Shown piece after piece: positions 27,831 to 36,930 of a DNA stretch of 64,000 nucleotides. The stretch's first letter is position 1; each line of letters opens with the position of its first letter. Source of the stretch: a virus; the IMG/VR virus record IMGVR_UViG_3300021962_000091, positions 1 to 64,000 of that record; one strand, given 5' to 3'. The notes beneath the pieces were generated by a model. That model searched no databases. It saw only the letters and a list, made by a program, of their open reading frames with translations, and was not told the origin of the DNA. The translations under genes were made by a program, and so were the position numbers.

Positions 27831-28235
27831 TTACCGTAAGCGGCGCAATAACACGCCGGTTGTAACAAGAGTTGGCAAATTACGAATCATAAACGCAATT
27901 TCAATCCACAAGGTATTGGAGTCAAGATATTCCCCTGTGGGTTTTTTATCAAAATGCATGTCCACATACTGTAACGTAATTCGGGGTTCGAATTGTTTGA
28001 GCACGTCCGCAATATATTGCGCCAACACAGCCGTAGTGACCGTATTCAACGGTTCAAATAACACGCGGTTGACTTCACTCCCCACGCCGGGCTGAAACAC
28101 CCGTTCATACAAACTGGTGAGCACTAACAGCTTCACGGACTGCTTGACCGACTCTTCGTCCGTCACTATTGCCACGTCCTTTGTAATAGGATCGGGTAAA
28201 AATGAAATGTCCACGTCGCTGTAGATGGCTGCCAT
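27831..28235 (-). CDS. 25: Baseplate wedge protein gp25
   Basis: A 134-residue protein (T4 gp25 is 132), the conserved wedge nucleator of contractile tails. It shows DISFLPDPITKDVAIVTDEE, then 'SVKQSVKLLVLTSLYERVFQ' and PGVGSEVNRVLFEPLN; the ER-x-F-x-P-x-x-G-S motif is the family signature. The ATG is 5 bases after CTAAATA and lacks a ribosome site, another leaderless-type start. It is followed immediately by gp6. Confidence 0.93.
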   Translation of the reverse strand: MAAIYSDVDISFLPDPITKDVAIVTDEESVKQSVKLLVLTSLYERVFQPGVGSEVNRVLFEPLNTVTTAVLAQYIADVLKQFEPRITLQYVDMHFDKKPTGEYLDSNTLWIEIAFMIRNLPTLVTTGVLLRRLR

Positions 28236-28240
28236 ATGCG

Positions 28241-28247
28241 TATTTAG
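28241..28247 (-). promoter_or_regulatory. Late promoter motif CTAAATA, leaderless-type, before gp25
   Basis: CTAAATA ends 5 bases before the gp25 ATG, and no Shine-Dalgarno sequence lies between. Confidence 0.6.
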
Positions 28248-28256
28248 CTACTCTGC

Positions 28257-30062
28257 CTAATAACATTGGTGTGCTTGCTCACACTCAGATTTCGAAGAAT
28301 AGTCGCCACAGCCATCGGTGCCGGTGCCACACTCACAATTGTCAAGATAATCCACCCCGCCTGGAATGCGGTCTGAACCACCCCAACATCCCCCGCTAGA
28401 AGGATCGGAATCTTGACAGGGGAAGTAGTCATCACCTGATATTAAAGCGCCGGTAACGGTATCGATAATAATACCCGCTGACCCTGCCTGAGTTACATCC
28501 CCAACACCACTGCAATCTCCAGCGTTCGAACGCTGAATTCGACTTTCCCAATAGCCATTCCATCCTACGCGCCAATATCCATCACTAAATAGATCAGGAT
28601 TTTGGGCTTTTTGTATCCAGTATGACACGTCAACGGGCTCACCGCATCCATCAATAATGGTTTCCGTTTCTGGATTTCTTCCATTAAACACCGTGCGAAT
28701 ATATGCCACAATAACCGACCGAAGATAGGATTCCGAAATATCCACCCCATCTGGAACTTTCCACGAATACTGCGTTCCATCGGGTCGCACACGAGTCTCT
28801 CCCGGTAGGGGAATGACGGGAATACACTCTCCCGCTTGACCAGATACACCAAATCTATTGTCCGCCATATCTTGTGGTGTGGCCGTGTCCAACCCTACTG
28901 GCTGTAACCGTTGTTGACGGTCGGCCAGCATTGTGCTAAATTGTTCACCAGAGGCCGCCAATTCTCGCCCTTCAGCACTTGCGGGTACCCATTGATACCA
29001 ATGAAGGCCCTCTACGTGCGTGTCGTTAAATGCTTTCGTGAGTACTTGTCGCCGGCGACCCTCGGCTCGAAACGACACATGAATCCATACCTGACCGCCA
29101 CCACTCACATCAAAACACAAAATTAATTGATCGTAGAGAATGTGATCGCGCATCCACTGTGCCAACGCAAAACATTTGCCCGCCTCAGTTAACGACCCCG
29201 ACCCAAACGTAATGTCCATTGCTTCGCCCGTTTCGTGAGGGCTGGTGGTCGAATTTTCTGCGCGAAACCCTTCTAAAATAGTTAACGACCCCCAGCCGCG
29301 GCCTATCGCATATTGATTGGTTGGGGCATACACGTTTTCGGCCAATAATACTAACCGATACATAATTTCATCTTCAAGTAATCCTCGTTGGGGATACAGT
29401 CGCTCGATAGGGGTACTAATCTGAACGTGCTTGATGGCTTTTTCGGCAAGTTTTTTATGCGTTTCGTCAATCTGGAATGTCTGATTTAACGGATTAAAAA
29501 ATCGCGGCGATTTCACTAATGACGCGGGGGTCTTAAACTGTCGGGGAACGGTTGGAAGCCCAGACCCAAGAAATCCCGATACTAAACTTGTTGCGGCTGA
29601 CGCAGCAACGGTCTTGACTAACGGTTCTGCCATGGCGGCGGCGGACGCCGACAGTCCTTCTTTTAACGGACGACGAATTTTGTCTGGATCTAATTCCTCA
29701 ATAATTTTGGCGCCTAGGTCTACCCCTCCGGCGATGGCCGTGACTTTCGACGCACCCCCACCTAATTTTCCAAATCCAAATTTTGGAAGTTTCACTTTTC
29801 CAAGTAACTTGGCGGCAAATGCTCCAGCCACCGGACCCAATGCCGCGCTGGCCGCCATAGATACGGCTTTGGATTTTAAAATTTTAGAGGTGGCACCTGC
29901 GACCTTATTTTTTAATTTGGATAATTTTTTAGATGTGCCACTGGCGGTTTTAATTTGTACAGATCGTGGAGGACGGCCGGACGCCAGTAAGGCGGCTACC
30001 GATCGAATATCACGAAATGCAAATTTTTTCTTTCCTGTGGTGTCTTTGGTATCAGTTGACAT
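28257..30062 (-). CDS. Hub-associated M15-type peptidase
   Basis: A 601-residue protein. Residues 1-170 are basic and Ala/Lys/Gly-rich. The central domain has an M15 (D-Ala-D-Ala carboxypeptidase/endolysin) arrangement: ILEGFRAENSTTSPHETGEA then MDITFGSGSL, and later GGGQVWIHVSF, giving His...Asp...His zinc ligands. The C-terminal part is unrelated to the peptidase and ends in a Cys-rich tail (DNCECGTGTDGCGDY, SECEQAHQCY). The gene sits between the spike gene and gp25, so the protein is probably carried on the baseplate and cuts cell-wall peptides during injection. AAGGAT precedes the ATG. The zinc-ligand assignment is by eye. Confidence 0.75.
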   Translation of the reverse strand: MSTDTKDTTGKKKFAFRDIRSVAALLASGRPPRSVQIKTASGTSKKLSKLKNKVAGATSKILKSKAVSMAASAALGPVAGAFAAKLLGKVKLPKFGFGKLGGGASKVTAIAGGVDLGAKIIEELDPDKIRRPLKEGLSASAAAMAEPLVKTVAASAATSLVSGFLGSGLPTVPRQFKTPASLVKSPRFFNPLNQTFQIDETHKKLAEKAIKHVQISTPIERLYPQRGLLEDEIMYRLVLLAENVYAPTNQYAIGRGWGSLTILEGFRAENSTTSPHETGEAMDITFGSGSLTEAGKCFALAQWMRDHILYDQLILCFDVSGGGQVWIHVSFRAEGRRRQVLTKAFNDTHVEGLHWYQWVPASAEGRELAASGEQFSTMLADRQQRLQPVGLDTATPQDMADNRFGVSGQAGECIPVIPLPGETRVRPDGTQYSWKVPDGVDISESYLRSVIVAYIRTVFNGRNPETETIIDGCGEPVDVSYWIQKAQNPDLFSDGYWRVGWNGYWESRIQRSNAGDCSGVGDVTQAGSAGIIIDTVTGALISGDDYFPCQDSDPSSGGCWGGSDRIPGGVDYLDNCECGTGTDGCGDYSSKSECEQAHQCY

Positions 30063-30068
30063 TGTCGA

Positions 30069-32279
30069 TTATCCTTTTCCACCCCATCGCGATCCGTTAT
30101 CGGGAGCACATACCGGTACAAACTGTGGGCGCGCCTCTGGACTATCCACAGAGAAAATAATATCCACTGGTTGATATTGTAGTCCATTGTACAATGGTAC
30201 CGGGCTGCGATACATAATGGCATCAACGGCATGACCGTTGTATTGATTTTGCCCGCTGGTTTTATTAATATGACCCCATTCTGATCCTGAGTGTTCAATC
30301 ACATATTCCGTAAACCGTCCCGCACCCGCATGGGTTCGAATATCATATTTGTCCGGATCTAGACCACTGGCGTCGTTATACAGTTTAACAATATCTAATG
30401 CCGGAATGTTTGCGGGAGTACCGCAAACACCTTCACCGCTGCTGACCCCTGCTCGACTTGATACCGTCAACATAGCCGTATTAATTTGCGGCACTTCAAT
30501 GACCGGACTGGTAAAGTTAACCATCATATCTCGTAGGTGCAACCCACTATGGCCCAGCGGGTCGGTATCCGAATACATAAATTTTCCAAAATAGTGTTGC
30601 AGCGGTCGAAGCCGATACACTTGCAATGTTCCTGTTTGCGACGTCTGTCCCCACGGTGCCGTCAAAATAGCGACGGTATTGGATGCAACAGATTCTATTA
30701 TCGCATTGGTGCCATTCAACTCAACGGTATCTCCAACCTCAAGGTCTTCATCAAATATCGTATTAGTGCCGCGCAGTTCACGGCTTCCCTCAGTCACTCG
30801 CACCGTGCCTCCCGATGGTAGTGGGAATGCGTGAGCGGGTTTGGGTTCAGCCGCGGGCGGAGTGGTATCGGATTGTAGAATTTGTCCAGCTTCGGCTTTA
30901 TCCTTTTGTTGAAAATCGCCCAGCTCCACACTCAGATTAATATGCGTGTTATAACTTTCTATATTACCCACATCCTCTGGCGTGTCAAAGGCCCGACCGC
31001 GCAATTTCTGATACACCGTCGGCGTAGACGCCGAACCCGTTTGTTGTCCTGCGCCCAGCACTTGCGCGGATCGATACAAGGTAGGATTCGACAGCGGTAG
31101 CTCGCCTGGCTGTTCGGTCAGTAAAGAAATCGCCGGCTCGCCCGACGCATCCATCGAGTTTTCTTTGAGAGCTTTGGCAATGGCCGCATCGAGCACACTT
31201 AATGTCGCCGTGGGCGCCGGTGTCTGTAGTCCATTATAGAGTAGCGTGGCTGCCTTTGTGGTGAGTGCGAGTTTTTCCACGGTATTAGCAGTATTGTTGG
31301 CGGCCGTGAGCGTCGTAGATACCCCATTAAATCGAATATCGGGAGCACCACTCGCTTGTTTAATGGCCGCCAACCCCTTAGCGTTAATCGGTAGATTAAC
31401 CTTCGGCACAAACGTTGGGTCGAGTGGATACTTATCATTAATCACTACACCGCCAGGCAACGACATCATGGGCGTGCCACCCGGACTAATTCCACCAATA
31501 TCCACTTTTGGTGCATTTAAAAATATCTTATTGATGGCTTTCATTTCAATGTTATCGGCCTGTATTTTTAATTTTCCTTTAACATTAATTGCGGCATCGT
31601 CCTTGGCGTCAATGATTAATTCGCCTTTTCGAACGTGTAGTGTATATCCACCTTCTACCACAATATTATAATCGCCGGAGATAAGAACTTCATTATCGCC
31701 TATGGTGACATCTTGACGTTTTTTTACAGACTTATACTTTACACCACCATCGGGTCGCATTTCAATGTGCGACCCCGACCGATGATAAATGTGTATCCGC
31801 TCGGCGCCAGGGCTATCATCAACTTCAATAAGATGCCCAGCTTCGGATTCAACCAATACCGTATTATATGGATATGTTGGATTATACGACGGGGCGTCTT
31901 CTTCAATCGAGCCGGATCCACTCCCCATTCCAACCGCTGCGGCTATGGCCCCATTTTTAGCAATCGCCGATTTTAATGCTCCGGCACGCGATACCGTAGC
32001 ACCGACCGCCGGCGCACCGGACCCCGTGGGTGTGCCGGTGCCTCCGGTGGTATCCGTAACCGTGAGCGCATTTAATACCGAGGCGGTAGGAGAAATGGTC
32101 TGATAGGGGCGAAATACCCGCGTATTTTTGTTTAACGCAGATGTGGGTTGTGCACTCGGTAATGGCGGCGCGGGTGCCGGCGGTGACCCTGTGGGGGTCA
32201 GTGGGCTTGGTTCGACCATCGACACCGGAGGAACAGTTACATCCGGGTCTTCTAGCTCTTCTTTGGTTAGTGGCGACAT
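30069..32279 (-). CDS. Central spike protein, gp5 C-terminal beta-helix type
   Basis: A 736-residue protein. After a Pro-rich N-terminus, residues about 135-270 carry short beta repeats of the gp5/VgrG spike type (HIYHRSGSHIEMRPDGGVKY, DVTIGDNEVLISGDYNIVVE, KIFLNAPKVDIGG). The C-terminal part has a KTSGQNQYNGHAVDAIMYR segment of a kind I have seen at the end of other phage proteins; its function is not known to me. No lysozyme domain like that of T4 gp5 is visible. The OB-fold part of gp5 is encoded separately in the gene just upstream. GAGGAAAT precedes the start, and the gp27-like hub gene is close by. Confidence 0.7.
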   Translation of the reverse strand: MSPLTKEELEDPDVTVPPVSMVEPSPLTPTGSPPAPAPPLPSAQPTSALNKNTRVFRPYQTISPTASVLNALTVTDTTGGTGTPTGSGAPAVGATVSRAGALKSAIAKNGAIAAAVGMGSGSGSIEEDAPSYNPTYPYNTVLVESEAGHLIEVDDSPGAERIHIYHRSGSHIEMRPDGGVKYKSVKKRQDVTIGDNEVLISGDYNIVVEGGYTLHVRKGELIIDAKDDAAINVKGKLKIQADNIEMKAINKIFLNAPKVDIGGISPGGTPMMSLPGGVVINDKYPLDPTFVPKVNLPINAKGLAAIKQASGAPDIRFNGVSTTLTAANNTANTVEKLALTTKAATLLYNGLQTPAPTATLSVLDAAIAKALKENSMDASGEPAISLLTEQPGELPLSNPTLYRSAQVLGAGQQTGSASTPTVYQKLRGRAFDTPEDVGNIESYNTHINLSVELGDFQQKDKAEAGQILQSDTTPPAAEPKPAHAFPLPSGGTVRVTEGSRELRGTNTIFDEDLEVGDTVELNGTNAIIESVASNTVAILTAPWGQTSQTGTLQVYRLRPLQHYFGKFMYSDTDPLGHSGLHLRDMMVNFTSPVIEVPQINTAMLTVSSRAGVSSGEGVCGTPANIPALDIVKLYNDASGLDPDKYDIRTHAGAGRFTEYVIEHSGSEWGHINKTSGQNQYNGHAVDAIMYRSPVPLYNGLQYQPVDIIFSVDSPEARPQFVPVCAPDNGSRWGGKG

Positions 32280-32294
32280 CTATTTCCTCGCATT

Positions 32295-32678
32295 CTAAAT
32301 GTCCATTTCGGGATACCTATTAAACTGCTTGGCGTCAATCACATCGCGCATTCGCACACCAGGCAATACTCCAAGCATGACTGGTTGTTGTGCAATTTGA
32401 CCATCCAGAAAAAACCCCAAGACCCACGAGGACTCTGCGGGAGACTTCACGCCGTATGGGTTGTTTAATGGTGCAACGGGAAGTGCCCACGGCAACTCTT
32501 CGGTAGGTAATAGCGTCTGGTCAGAGGTATGATAGCCAAAGATTCGCACTTTCGCTCGACCAATCTTCAACGGGTCGTTGCGGTCTTCGACCACACCAAT
32601 CCACCAAAAGAACCCATTTTTACCCATAAAGTCATGGGCGCTAATTGAGCCAATGCGGTGGTTTTCTTGAAACTCCAT
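32295..32678 (-). CDS. 5: Baseplate hub OB-fold protein, gp5 N-terminal domain
   Basis: A 127-residue protein equal to the N-terminal OB domain of gp5/VgrG. It has NGFFWWIGVVEDRNDPLKIG, then 'RAKVRIFGYHTSDQTLLPTE', LPWALPVAPL and 'SSWVLGFFLDGQIAQQPVML' with GVLPG, the standard gp5 OB order. In T4 this domain is fused to lysozyme and spike in one 575-residue chain; here it is a separate gene 15 bases upstream of the spike. The ATG lies 6 bases after CTAAATA with no ribosome site. gp27 is upstream, as in T4. Confidence 0.85.
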   Translation of the reverse strand: MEFQENHRIGSISAHDFMGKNGFFWWIGVVEDRNDPLKIGRAKVRIFGYHTSDQTLLPTEELPWALPVAPLNNPYGVKSPAESSWVLGFFLDGQIAQQPVMLGVLPGVRMRDVIDAKQFNRYPEMDI

Positions 32679-32684
32679 ACAAAA

Positions 32685-32691
32685 TATTTAG
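32685..32691 (-). promoter_or_regulatory. Late promoter motif CTAAATA before the gp5 OB gene
   Basis: CTAAATA 6 bases from the ATG, in the leaderless-type arrangement. It lies in the 14-base gap after the gp27-like gene. Confidence 0.6.
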
Positions 32692-32692
32692 A

Positions 32693-34072
32693 CTACAACA
32701 AAGAATCGGTTACGGCTTCAAATGTGGTTTCGTACAAAAATGACTGACCTTTTCCATCACTGACCAGCGAATGTTTCGCACTAATAATAATATATCGACC
32801 CGACGCAATATCCATAACGGGTGCGCCAAGATTTTTATTGTTAATTGTTGTAGGAAATTCAATATTAACAATGCTTCCCGCATGAAGTTCTGGAGCGCCG
32901 GCCACACTACCACGAACACATCGTAACTGTAACCCAAGCAATTCGCGATTTCGGCCATCTAACGTTTGTGCAATAAAATTGTTGCGGTATTGCGCATCGG
33001 GATCTAAGTCAGTGACTCTAGGATTTTTTGCGCTAATATGTGTTGTAGGAATTAAAAATATGCGAGATGTTGCTGGTGTGCCTTGCCCCATAATCGGGGG
33101 ATAAAAATCTCGACGATTTAATTTTTGGCGGTCGGCATATTCTACTGTGGATCCTGTTTGCGCAATACTAGACACTTCGACACTACACTGTCCTGATAAT
33201 ACATCAGGTCCGATAGTCACAGAAGAAAAATATCCCCGCGCTAACGCATACATGATATCAAATCCAGAAACGACTTGTAGTTGTTCGGCTTTAATTCGCG
33301 TCTTAGTGTTGCCTTGGTCGCGTAATCCCGCAAGCTCCGTATATAGTGTAGGAATATCTGGATTTTGTTTTGCAAGTTCTAACAATCGACGAAATGATGT
33401 AAAATGATATCCTTCTAATGTTTCAAAAAACATGTAGTTGGTTTCATTGGTTGCAGTTTGTCCTTGTAGCATCAGAAGTTGAATAACTTCCAACGGCCGC
33501 ATATATGGCACAACAAACCGTATTTCTTTGTTTGTGGGTTCTCGTTCAACAAACTTTTTTGTACTAGCTAATCCATATGGTTGTTCTACAATATCTCGAA
33601 CAATATTCTCAGGCTTGTCCCAATAAGAACGAGAAATTTTTCTGCCAGTAGAAGTTATAACTTCAGGGCTACAAATGCCTAACGTATATTCTTCATTGGC
33701 TCTATTGACTGGCGACCGATTAGATTGGTTATACACAGAAAACCCGTGTGGTCCAAATTTTCGTCGTTGTCCTGTTTCTCTATCTGGCACCGAAAATTCT
33801 AACCGTAACTGATCTAGTCCTCGCATAAATGCTAAGTTAGTAAGAGATTGAGTATCTCTAAAATATACTTGTCCCGTTAATCCTGGCGTAAACATATCTT
33901 CAAAAATGTCAATGCGGTTGACATATGACCGCACATCATCAAGAATTGCCTTTATTTTTTTTAAGTCGGGATCAGTAGGGTTGAGCAACAACGGCGATAA
34001 TAGTTGCAACCGATCCATCGAAACCGTTTTATCGGCTGCGGGAGATGTGGCCACAGAAGAGTTTACAGTCAT
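32693..34072 (-). CDS. 27: Baseplate hub protein gp27-like
   Basis: A 459-residue hub protein (T4 gp27 is 391). The N-terminal half has 'YVNRIDIFEDMFTPGLTGQV', a gp27/VgrG-like entry to the first barrel, then 'GLDQLRLEFSVPDRET' and 'YTLGICSPEVITSTGRKISR', 'IVRDIVEQPYGL' and 'FVVPYMRPLEVIQLLMLQGQ' followed by YMFFETLEGYHFTSF. This order matches hub proteins of the gp27 family, which trimerise at the end of the tail tube and hold gp5. It sits between gp53 and the gp5 OB gene. An AT-rich stretch with many TTT/ATT codons runs through the middle. Confidence 0.8.
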   Translation of the reverse strand: MTVNSSVATSPAADKTVSMDRLQLLSPLLLNPTDPDLKKIKAILDDVRSYVNRIDIFEDMFTPGLTGQVYFRDTQSLTNLAFMRGLDQLRLEFSVPDRETGQRRKFGPHGFSVYNQSNRSPVNRANEEYTLGICSPEVITSTGRKISRSYWDKPENIVRDIVEQPYGLASTKKFVEREPTNKEIRFVVPYMRPLEVIQLLMLQGQTATNETNYMFFETLEGYHFTSFRRLLELAKQNPDIPTLYTELAGLRDQGNTKTRIKAEQLQVVSGFDIMYALARGYFSSVTIGPDVLSGQCSVEVSSIAQTGSTVEYADRQKLNRRDFYPPIMGQGTPATSRIFLIPTTHISAKNPRVTDLDPDAQYRNNFIAQTLDGRNRELLGLQLRCVRGSVAGAPELHAGSIVNIEFPTTINNKNLGAPVMDIASGRYIIISAKHSLVSDGKGQSFLYETTFEAVTDSLL

Positions 34073-34073
34073 C

Positions 34074-34631
34074 TTATTTTACCAATGCATTAAATTGCGA
34101 TACAAATTGCTGAAATGTTGGCAGCGATAACCGTTTAATAGCCCGTCGTTGATTGTTTAATGACGTTTCATAATCAAATATGCTAATGGTGCGGCGTGTT
34201 GACGGCATTTGGTTATTATACAATTCTTCGTCCACCACAAACTCTTGGTTAGTTGTCGTCTCTCGCCACAAATATTGATAAACTTGCGAATTACTTGCTG
34301 TCACGCCGTTATTGGCTCCAGGCGCAGATTCATATTTCATATTCATATAATTATAAAATTGCACCTCGCTCATTGGCCAATCATACAAATCTTTCATGCC
34401 ATTGGATAGCATTACAACCCAAGCATACTCGGACGATCCATACCATTGGGCCGCCAAAGTATCGGGCCGATCACGGTCTTGAATTATATACGTTTCATAA
34501 GACCCCGCTTCAAAATCAACTAAAAATTGCAATGCCATATTTGGCACCGTACGCACAAACTCTTGGGCCACTCCATTAATAATTTCGGTGGTGTGATATT
34601 TAACGGCGGGAAAATTTTGAAAGTATCGCAT
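34074..34631 (-). CDS. 53: Baseplate wedge protein gp53
   Basis: A 185-residue protein (T4 gp53 is 196). 'YIIQDRDRPDTLAAQWYGSS' followed by EYAWVVMLSNGMKDLYDWP is the LysM-like core characteristic of gp53, which bridges wedges. The rest, with 'EELYNNQMPSTRRTISIF', is also typical. It is followed by the gp27 gene after 1 base and preceded by gp48. In T4, gp53 lies close to gp5 in the same way. Confidence 0.9.
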   Translation of the reverse strand: MRYFQNFPAVKYHTTEIINGVAQEFVRTVPNMALQFLVDFEAGSYETYIIQDRDRPDTLAAQWYGSSEYAWVVMLSNGMKDLYDWPMSEVQFYNYMNMKYESAPGANNGVTASNSQVYQYLWRETTTNQEFVVDEELYNNQMPSTRRTISIFDYETSLNNQRRAIKRLSLPTFQQFVSQFNALVK

Positions 34632-34642
34632 ATACTACTCAG

Positions 34643-35683
34643 TTAGAATCGAAACCGCAATCCCGTAGGCGCTGTTCCTTCAATATTGGTAACAATTGGG
34701 TCTATTCGTGCTTTATCTCCCGTAATACGATCTCGTGTCAGTAATACCATTTCTTTGAACGTCATATCTAACGTAATTTTGGCAGGATACTGTTGTTTGT
34801 TATTTTGTGGCACTAATAACTTTGGACTGTCGGCGCCACCACTGTAATCTACATTTAACGATTCGAGCACCGACGGCAATAACGTAAACGTCGTATCTTG
34901 AACAGAGTGTGTAATTTGAAATTCAAACGGAAAATCAAAAAACCCTCCGGCGCTTGTCAGTGCACCCGTTCCGGGTCTTGGATGCATTGCATACTTGAAC
35001 ACCGTAATAATGTCGTCAATAATCAAAGATTCATTTAGACTTCGTGGCATAAACACATACGAAAATGTGTGGTTTCGAAACCCCATATTTTGAAATACGT
35101 TTTCGGTATACGGATTATCAGCCACACCAAAAAACACGTTTAACGCTTGTGACGCATTCGACCCACCAGTTTGATTTGCAAAGTCATTAATCACCCCTGA
35201 CACGGCCGATTGAATTCCTATTGCACCTTGACTTACCGCGGTTTTTGCCACGGCTTCACCCAGACCCTTAGCCAAATTTCCAAGACCGGCATCGTTTGCT
35301 TGTGCTTTACCCGCAAGTTCTGCTAATACATTTCCCGCAGCACCCAATGACTGACCCAACTTAAACTCGCTATACGTAGCTGTATAATCGGTCTTTAACG
35401 CACTGGTTGGCGTTGGCAACGCAATCGCATACGTGGGTTGTGGTAAGTTGGTAAACAGCGCATCCGTCGTTTGAGTAGAATACAATCCGGCGGCTGCTCT
35501 CTTATACGGCATAAACAGCGTAAACGGAATTGTTTGAAGTGGAGTGCGGCCTTCAACGAGACGACCCCCAAGCCCCTCGGGATACGCAAGAACAGATCCG
35601 CTAGATGTAGTCGGTAGATTATTCAACGAACGACTTTGATACGCTCCGTTGTCTAGGTATTGCGTAAAGACGTTACTTGCCAT
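34643..35683 (-). CDS. 48: Baseplate tail-tube cap protein gp48/gp54 family
   Basis: A 346-residue protein (T4 gp48 is 364). The diagnostic part is NPYTENVFQNMGFRNHTFSY, VFMPRSLNESLIIDDIITVF and KYAMHPRPG, then 'GGFFDFPFEFQITH', the gp48/gp54 signature. These proteins join the baseplate hub to the first tube ring. I chose the ATG at 35683 (MASNVFTQYLDN) because GAGCGAGGAT precedes it; a longer frame to 35848 overlaps the divergent gp4 gene and is not coding-like. Whether it is gp48 or gp54 cannot be decided by eye, since the two are homologous. Confidence 0.8.
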   Translation of the reverse strand: MASNVFTQYLDNGAYQSRSLNNLPTTSSGSVLAYPEGLGGRLVEGRTPLQTIPFTLFMPYKRAAAGLYSTQTTDALFTNLPQPTYAIALPTPTSALKTDYTATYSEFKLGQSLGAAGNVLAELAGKAQANDAGLGNLAKGLGEAVAKTAVSQGAIGIQSAVSGVINDFANQTGGSNASQALNVFFGVADNPYTENVFQNMGFRNHTFSYVFMPRSLNESLIIDDIITVFKYAMHPRPGTGALTSAGGFFDFPFEFQITHSVQDTTFTLLPSVLESLNVDYSGGADSPKLLVPQNNKQQYPAKITLDMTFKEMVLLTRDRITGDKARIDPIVTNIEGTAPTGLRFRF

Positions 35684-35694
35684 ATATCCTCGCT

Positions 35695-35701
35695 CTAAAT
35701 A
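35695..35701 (+). promoter_or_regulatory. Late promoter motif CTAAATA, plus strand, for the gp4 operon
   Basis: CTAAATA in the divergent gap between gp48 (minus) and gp4 (plus), 22 bases before the gp4 ATG. Confidence 0.6.
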
Positions 35702-35723
35702 GAAGGGGCATCTTATTCTATAT

Positions 35724-36173
35724 ATGGCACTCAAAGGACGTTTCTTTCCGCGCAACCCGCACAAATACCTCGGGAATCCACAGAACATTGTGTTCCGTAG
35801 TGCCTGGGAACGCACCTTCATGGAATACTGTGATACGCAACAAAGCATTCTGCAATGGGCGTCCGAAGAGATGACCGTGCCGTATTACTTCACGGGCGAC
35901 AGCAAATGGCATCGCTATTACCCCGACTTTGTGGTCAACGTCATAACCAAAGACAACGAACGTCAAACATGGATGGTCGAGATTAAACCGTCCAAACAGG
36001 TCGCGCCACCGGTCACGCGATCGCGCGGCGGCAATCAGCGTCGCTATCTACGCGAAGCCGTCGAGTATGCCCGTAATCAAGCCAAGTGGACGGCGGCCAG
36101 AGCGTTTTGTGCCAACAAAGGCTGGAAGTTTGTCATCATTACCGAGAAGGACTTGTATCCCAATGCCCGATAA
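35724..36173 (+). CDS. 4: Head completion protein gp4
   Basis: A 149-residue protein (T4 gp4 is 150). MALKGRFFPRNPHKYLGNPQ then NIVFRSAWERTFMEYCDTQQ, 'WASEEMTVPYYFTGDSKWHR', YYPDFVVNV and 'TWMVEIKPSKQVAPPV' match gp4 almost motif for motif. The family has a nuclease-like fold (E...D...E-x-K: SEE, PDF, EIKP) and acts on packaged heads before tail joining. It is the first gene of the plus-strand run. Its stop overlaps the start chosen for the next gene by 11 bases. Confidence 0.93.
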   Translation: MALKGRFFPRNPHKYLGNPQNIVFRSAWERTFMEYCDTQQSILQWASEEMTVPYYFTGDSKWHRYYPDFVVNVITKDNERQTWMVEIKPSKQVAPPVTRSRGGNQRRYLREAVEYARNQAKWTAARAFCANKGWKFVIITEKDLYPNAR

Positions 36174-36909
36174 CATGCTCGACCTCATTATCGCTCGGTA
36201 CCTGCGTGGTGGGGTCAATGTGCGGGGAGCACTCCACGACTCGGTTCCTACGGAAAGTCCCGCCACGGGAGCGCCAGCGACGGCCAATACACTACCTACG
36301 ACACTGGGGGTCTCGTTCGTTCCTCTAACCAACCAGATTGGTTCCTCTCCGACCACCCTCGTGAGCGATTCGTCGGTACTGTGGGCACGACACGCGACCG
36401 AGATTCTGGGCGGCATTAAGGGGAGTGATCAAGCCGATATTATTGCCAAATACAGTGAGATGCGCAGTATGCTCATTGACCCGCGCGGCGTGGTGCCGGG
36501 GTTCTTCTATACGTTTCGCTATGAAGCGAAAACGGTGGACCAGTATGATCGCTATCCGCTAATGCTGGCCCTCAAGAAAGACAACAAGGGTATTTTTGGC
36601 ATGAACTTTCATTACCTACCCCTCAAGCTGCGGTTTGCGTTGTTTGAAGCCATGATGCCCCTGATTGTGCCGTTACCCGTGCAACAAATGAGTCTCATTT
36701 ATCTGACCTATGAAAAACTGAAGCGCCGGCGAATGGTCGGCAAATACCCGACCCTCAAGCGATATAGCTTTGCACAAATCAAAAGTCGCATGGTGTTTAT
36801 CTCACCGTTGGAGTGGGCGGTGGCGCTGGCGTATCCGAGTGAGCGGTTTATGCACACGACCCAAACTCGCGTATGGAACGAAAGCCGGAAAAACCTCAAG
36901 AGCTTATAA
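36163..36909 (+). CDS. Conserved phage protein, possible gp2-type DNA end protector (position only)
   Basis: A 248-residue protein from the ATG at 36163, which overlaps the gp4 stop and has GAAGGAC 8-10 bases upstream. A Thr/Pro/Ala-rich N-terminus is followed by 'VPGFFYTFRYEAKTVDQYDR', YPLMLALKKDNKGIFGMNFH and YLPLKLRFALFEAMMP, then 'RYSFAQIKSRMVFISPLEWA'. I have seen the YDR(Y/F)PL...G.N.HYLP pattern in proteins of other large myoviruses but cannot tie it firmly to a function. In T4 the DNA end protector gp2 is next to gp4, so that role is possible by position. A structural role is equally possible. Confidence 0.55.
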   Translation: MPDNMLDLIIARYLRGGVNVRGALHDSVPTESPATGAPATANTLPTTLGVSFVPLTNQIGSSPTTLVSDSSVLWARHATEILGGIKGSDQADIIAKYSEMRSMLIDPRGVVPGFFYTFRYEAKTVDQYDRYPLMLALKKDNKGIFGMNFHYLPLKLRFALFEAMMPLIVPLPVQQMSLIYLTYEKLKRRRMVGKYPTLKRYSFAQIKSRMVFISPLEWAVALAYPSERFMHTTQTRVWNESRKNLKSL

Positions 36910-36918
36910 CGAACCGCA

Positions 36919-36925
36919 CTAAATA
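36919..36925 (+). promoter_or_regulatory. Late promoter motif CTAAATA, leaderless-type
   Basis: CTAAATA ends 5 bases before the ATG of the tube-like gene, with no ribosome site between. Confidence 0.6.
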
Positions 36926-36930
36926 TTCAT

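Noticed and set aside
35684-35848. N-terminal extension of gp48 to 35848
   Set aside because: It overlaps the divergent gp4 gene and late promoter; a ribosome site sits before the ATG at 35683.
36067-36162. Start of the gene after gp4 at 36067
   Set aside because: This would overlap gp4 by 107 bases; the ATG at 36163 has a ribosome site and a short overlap.
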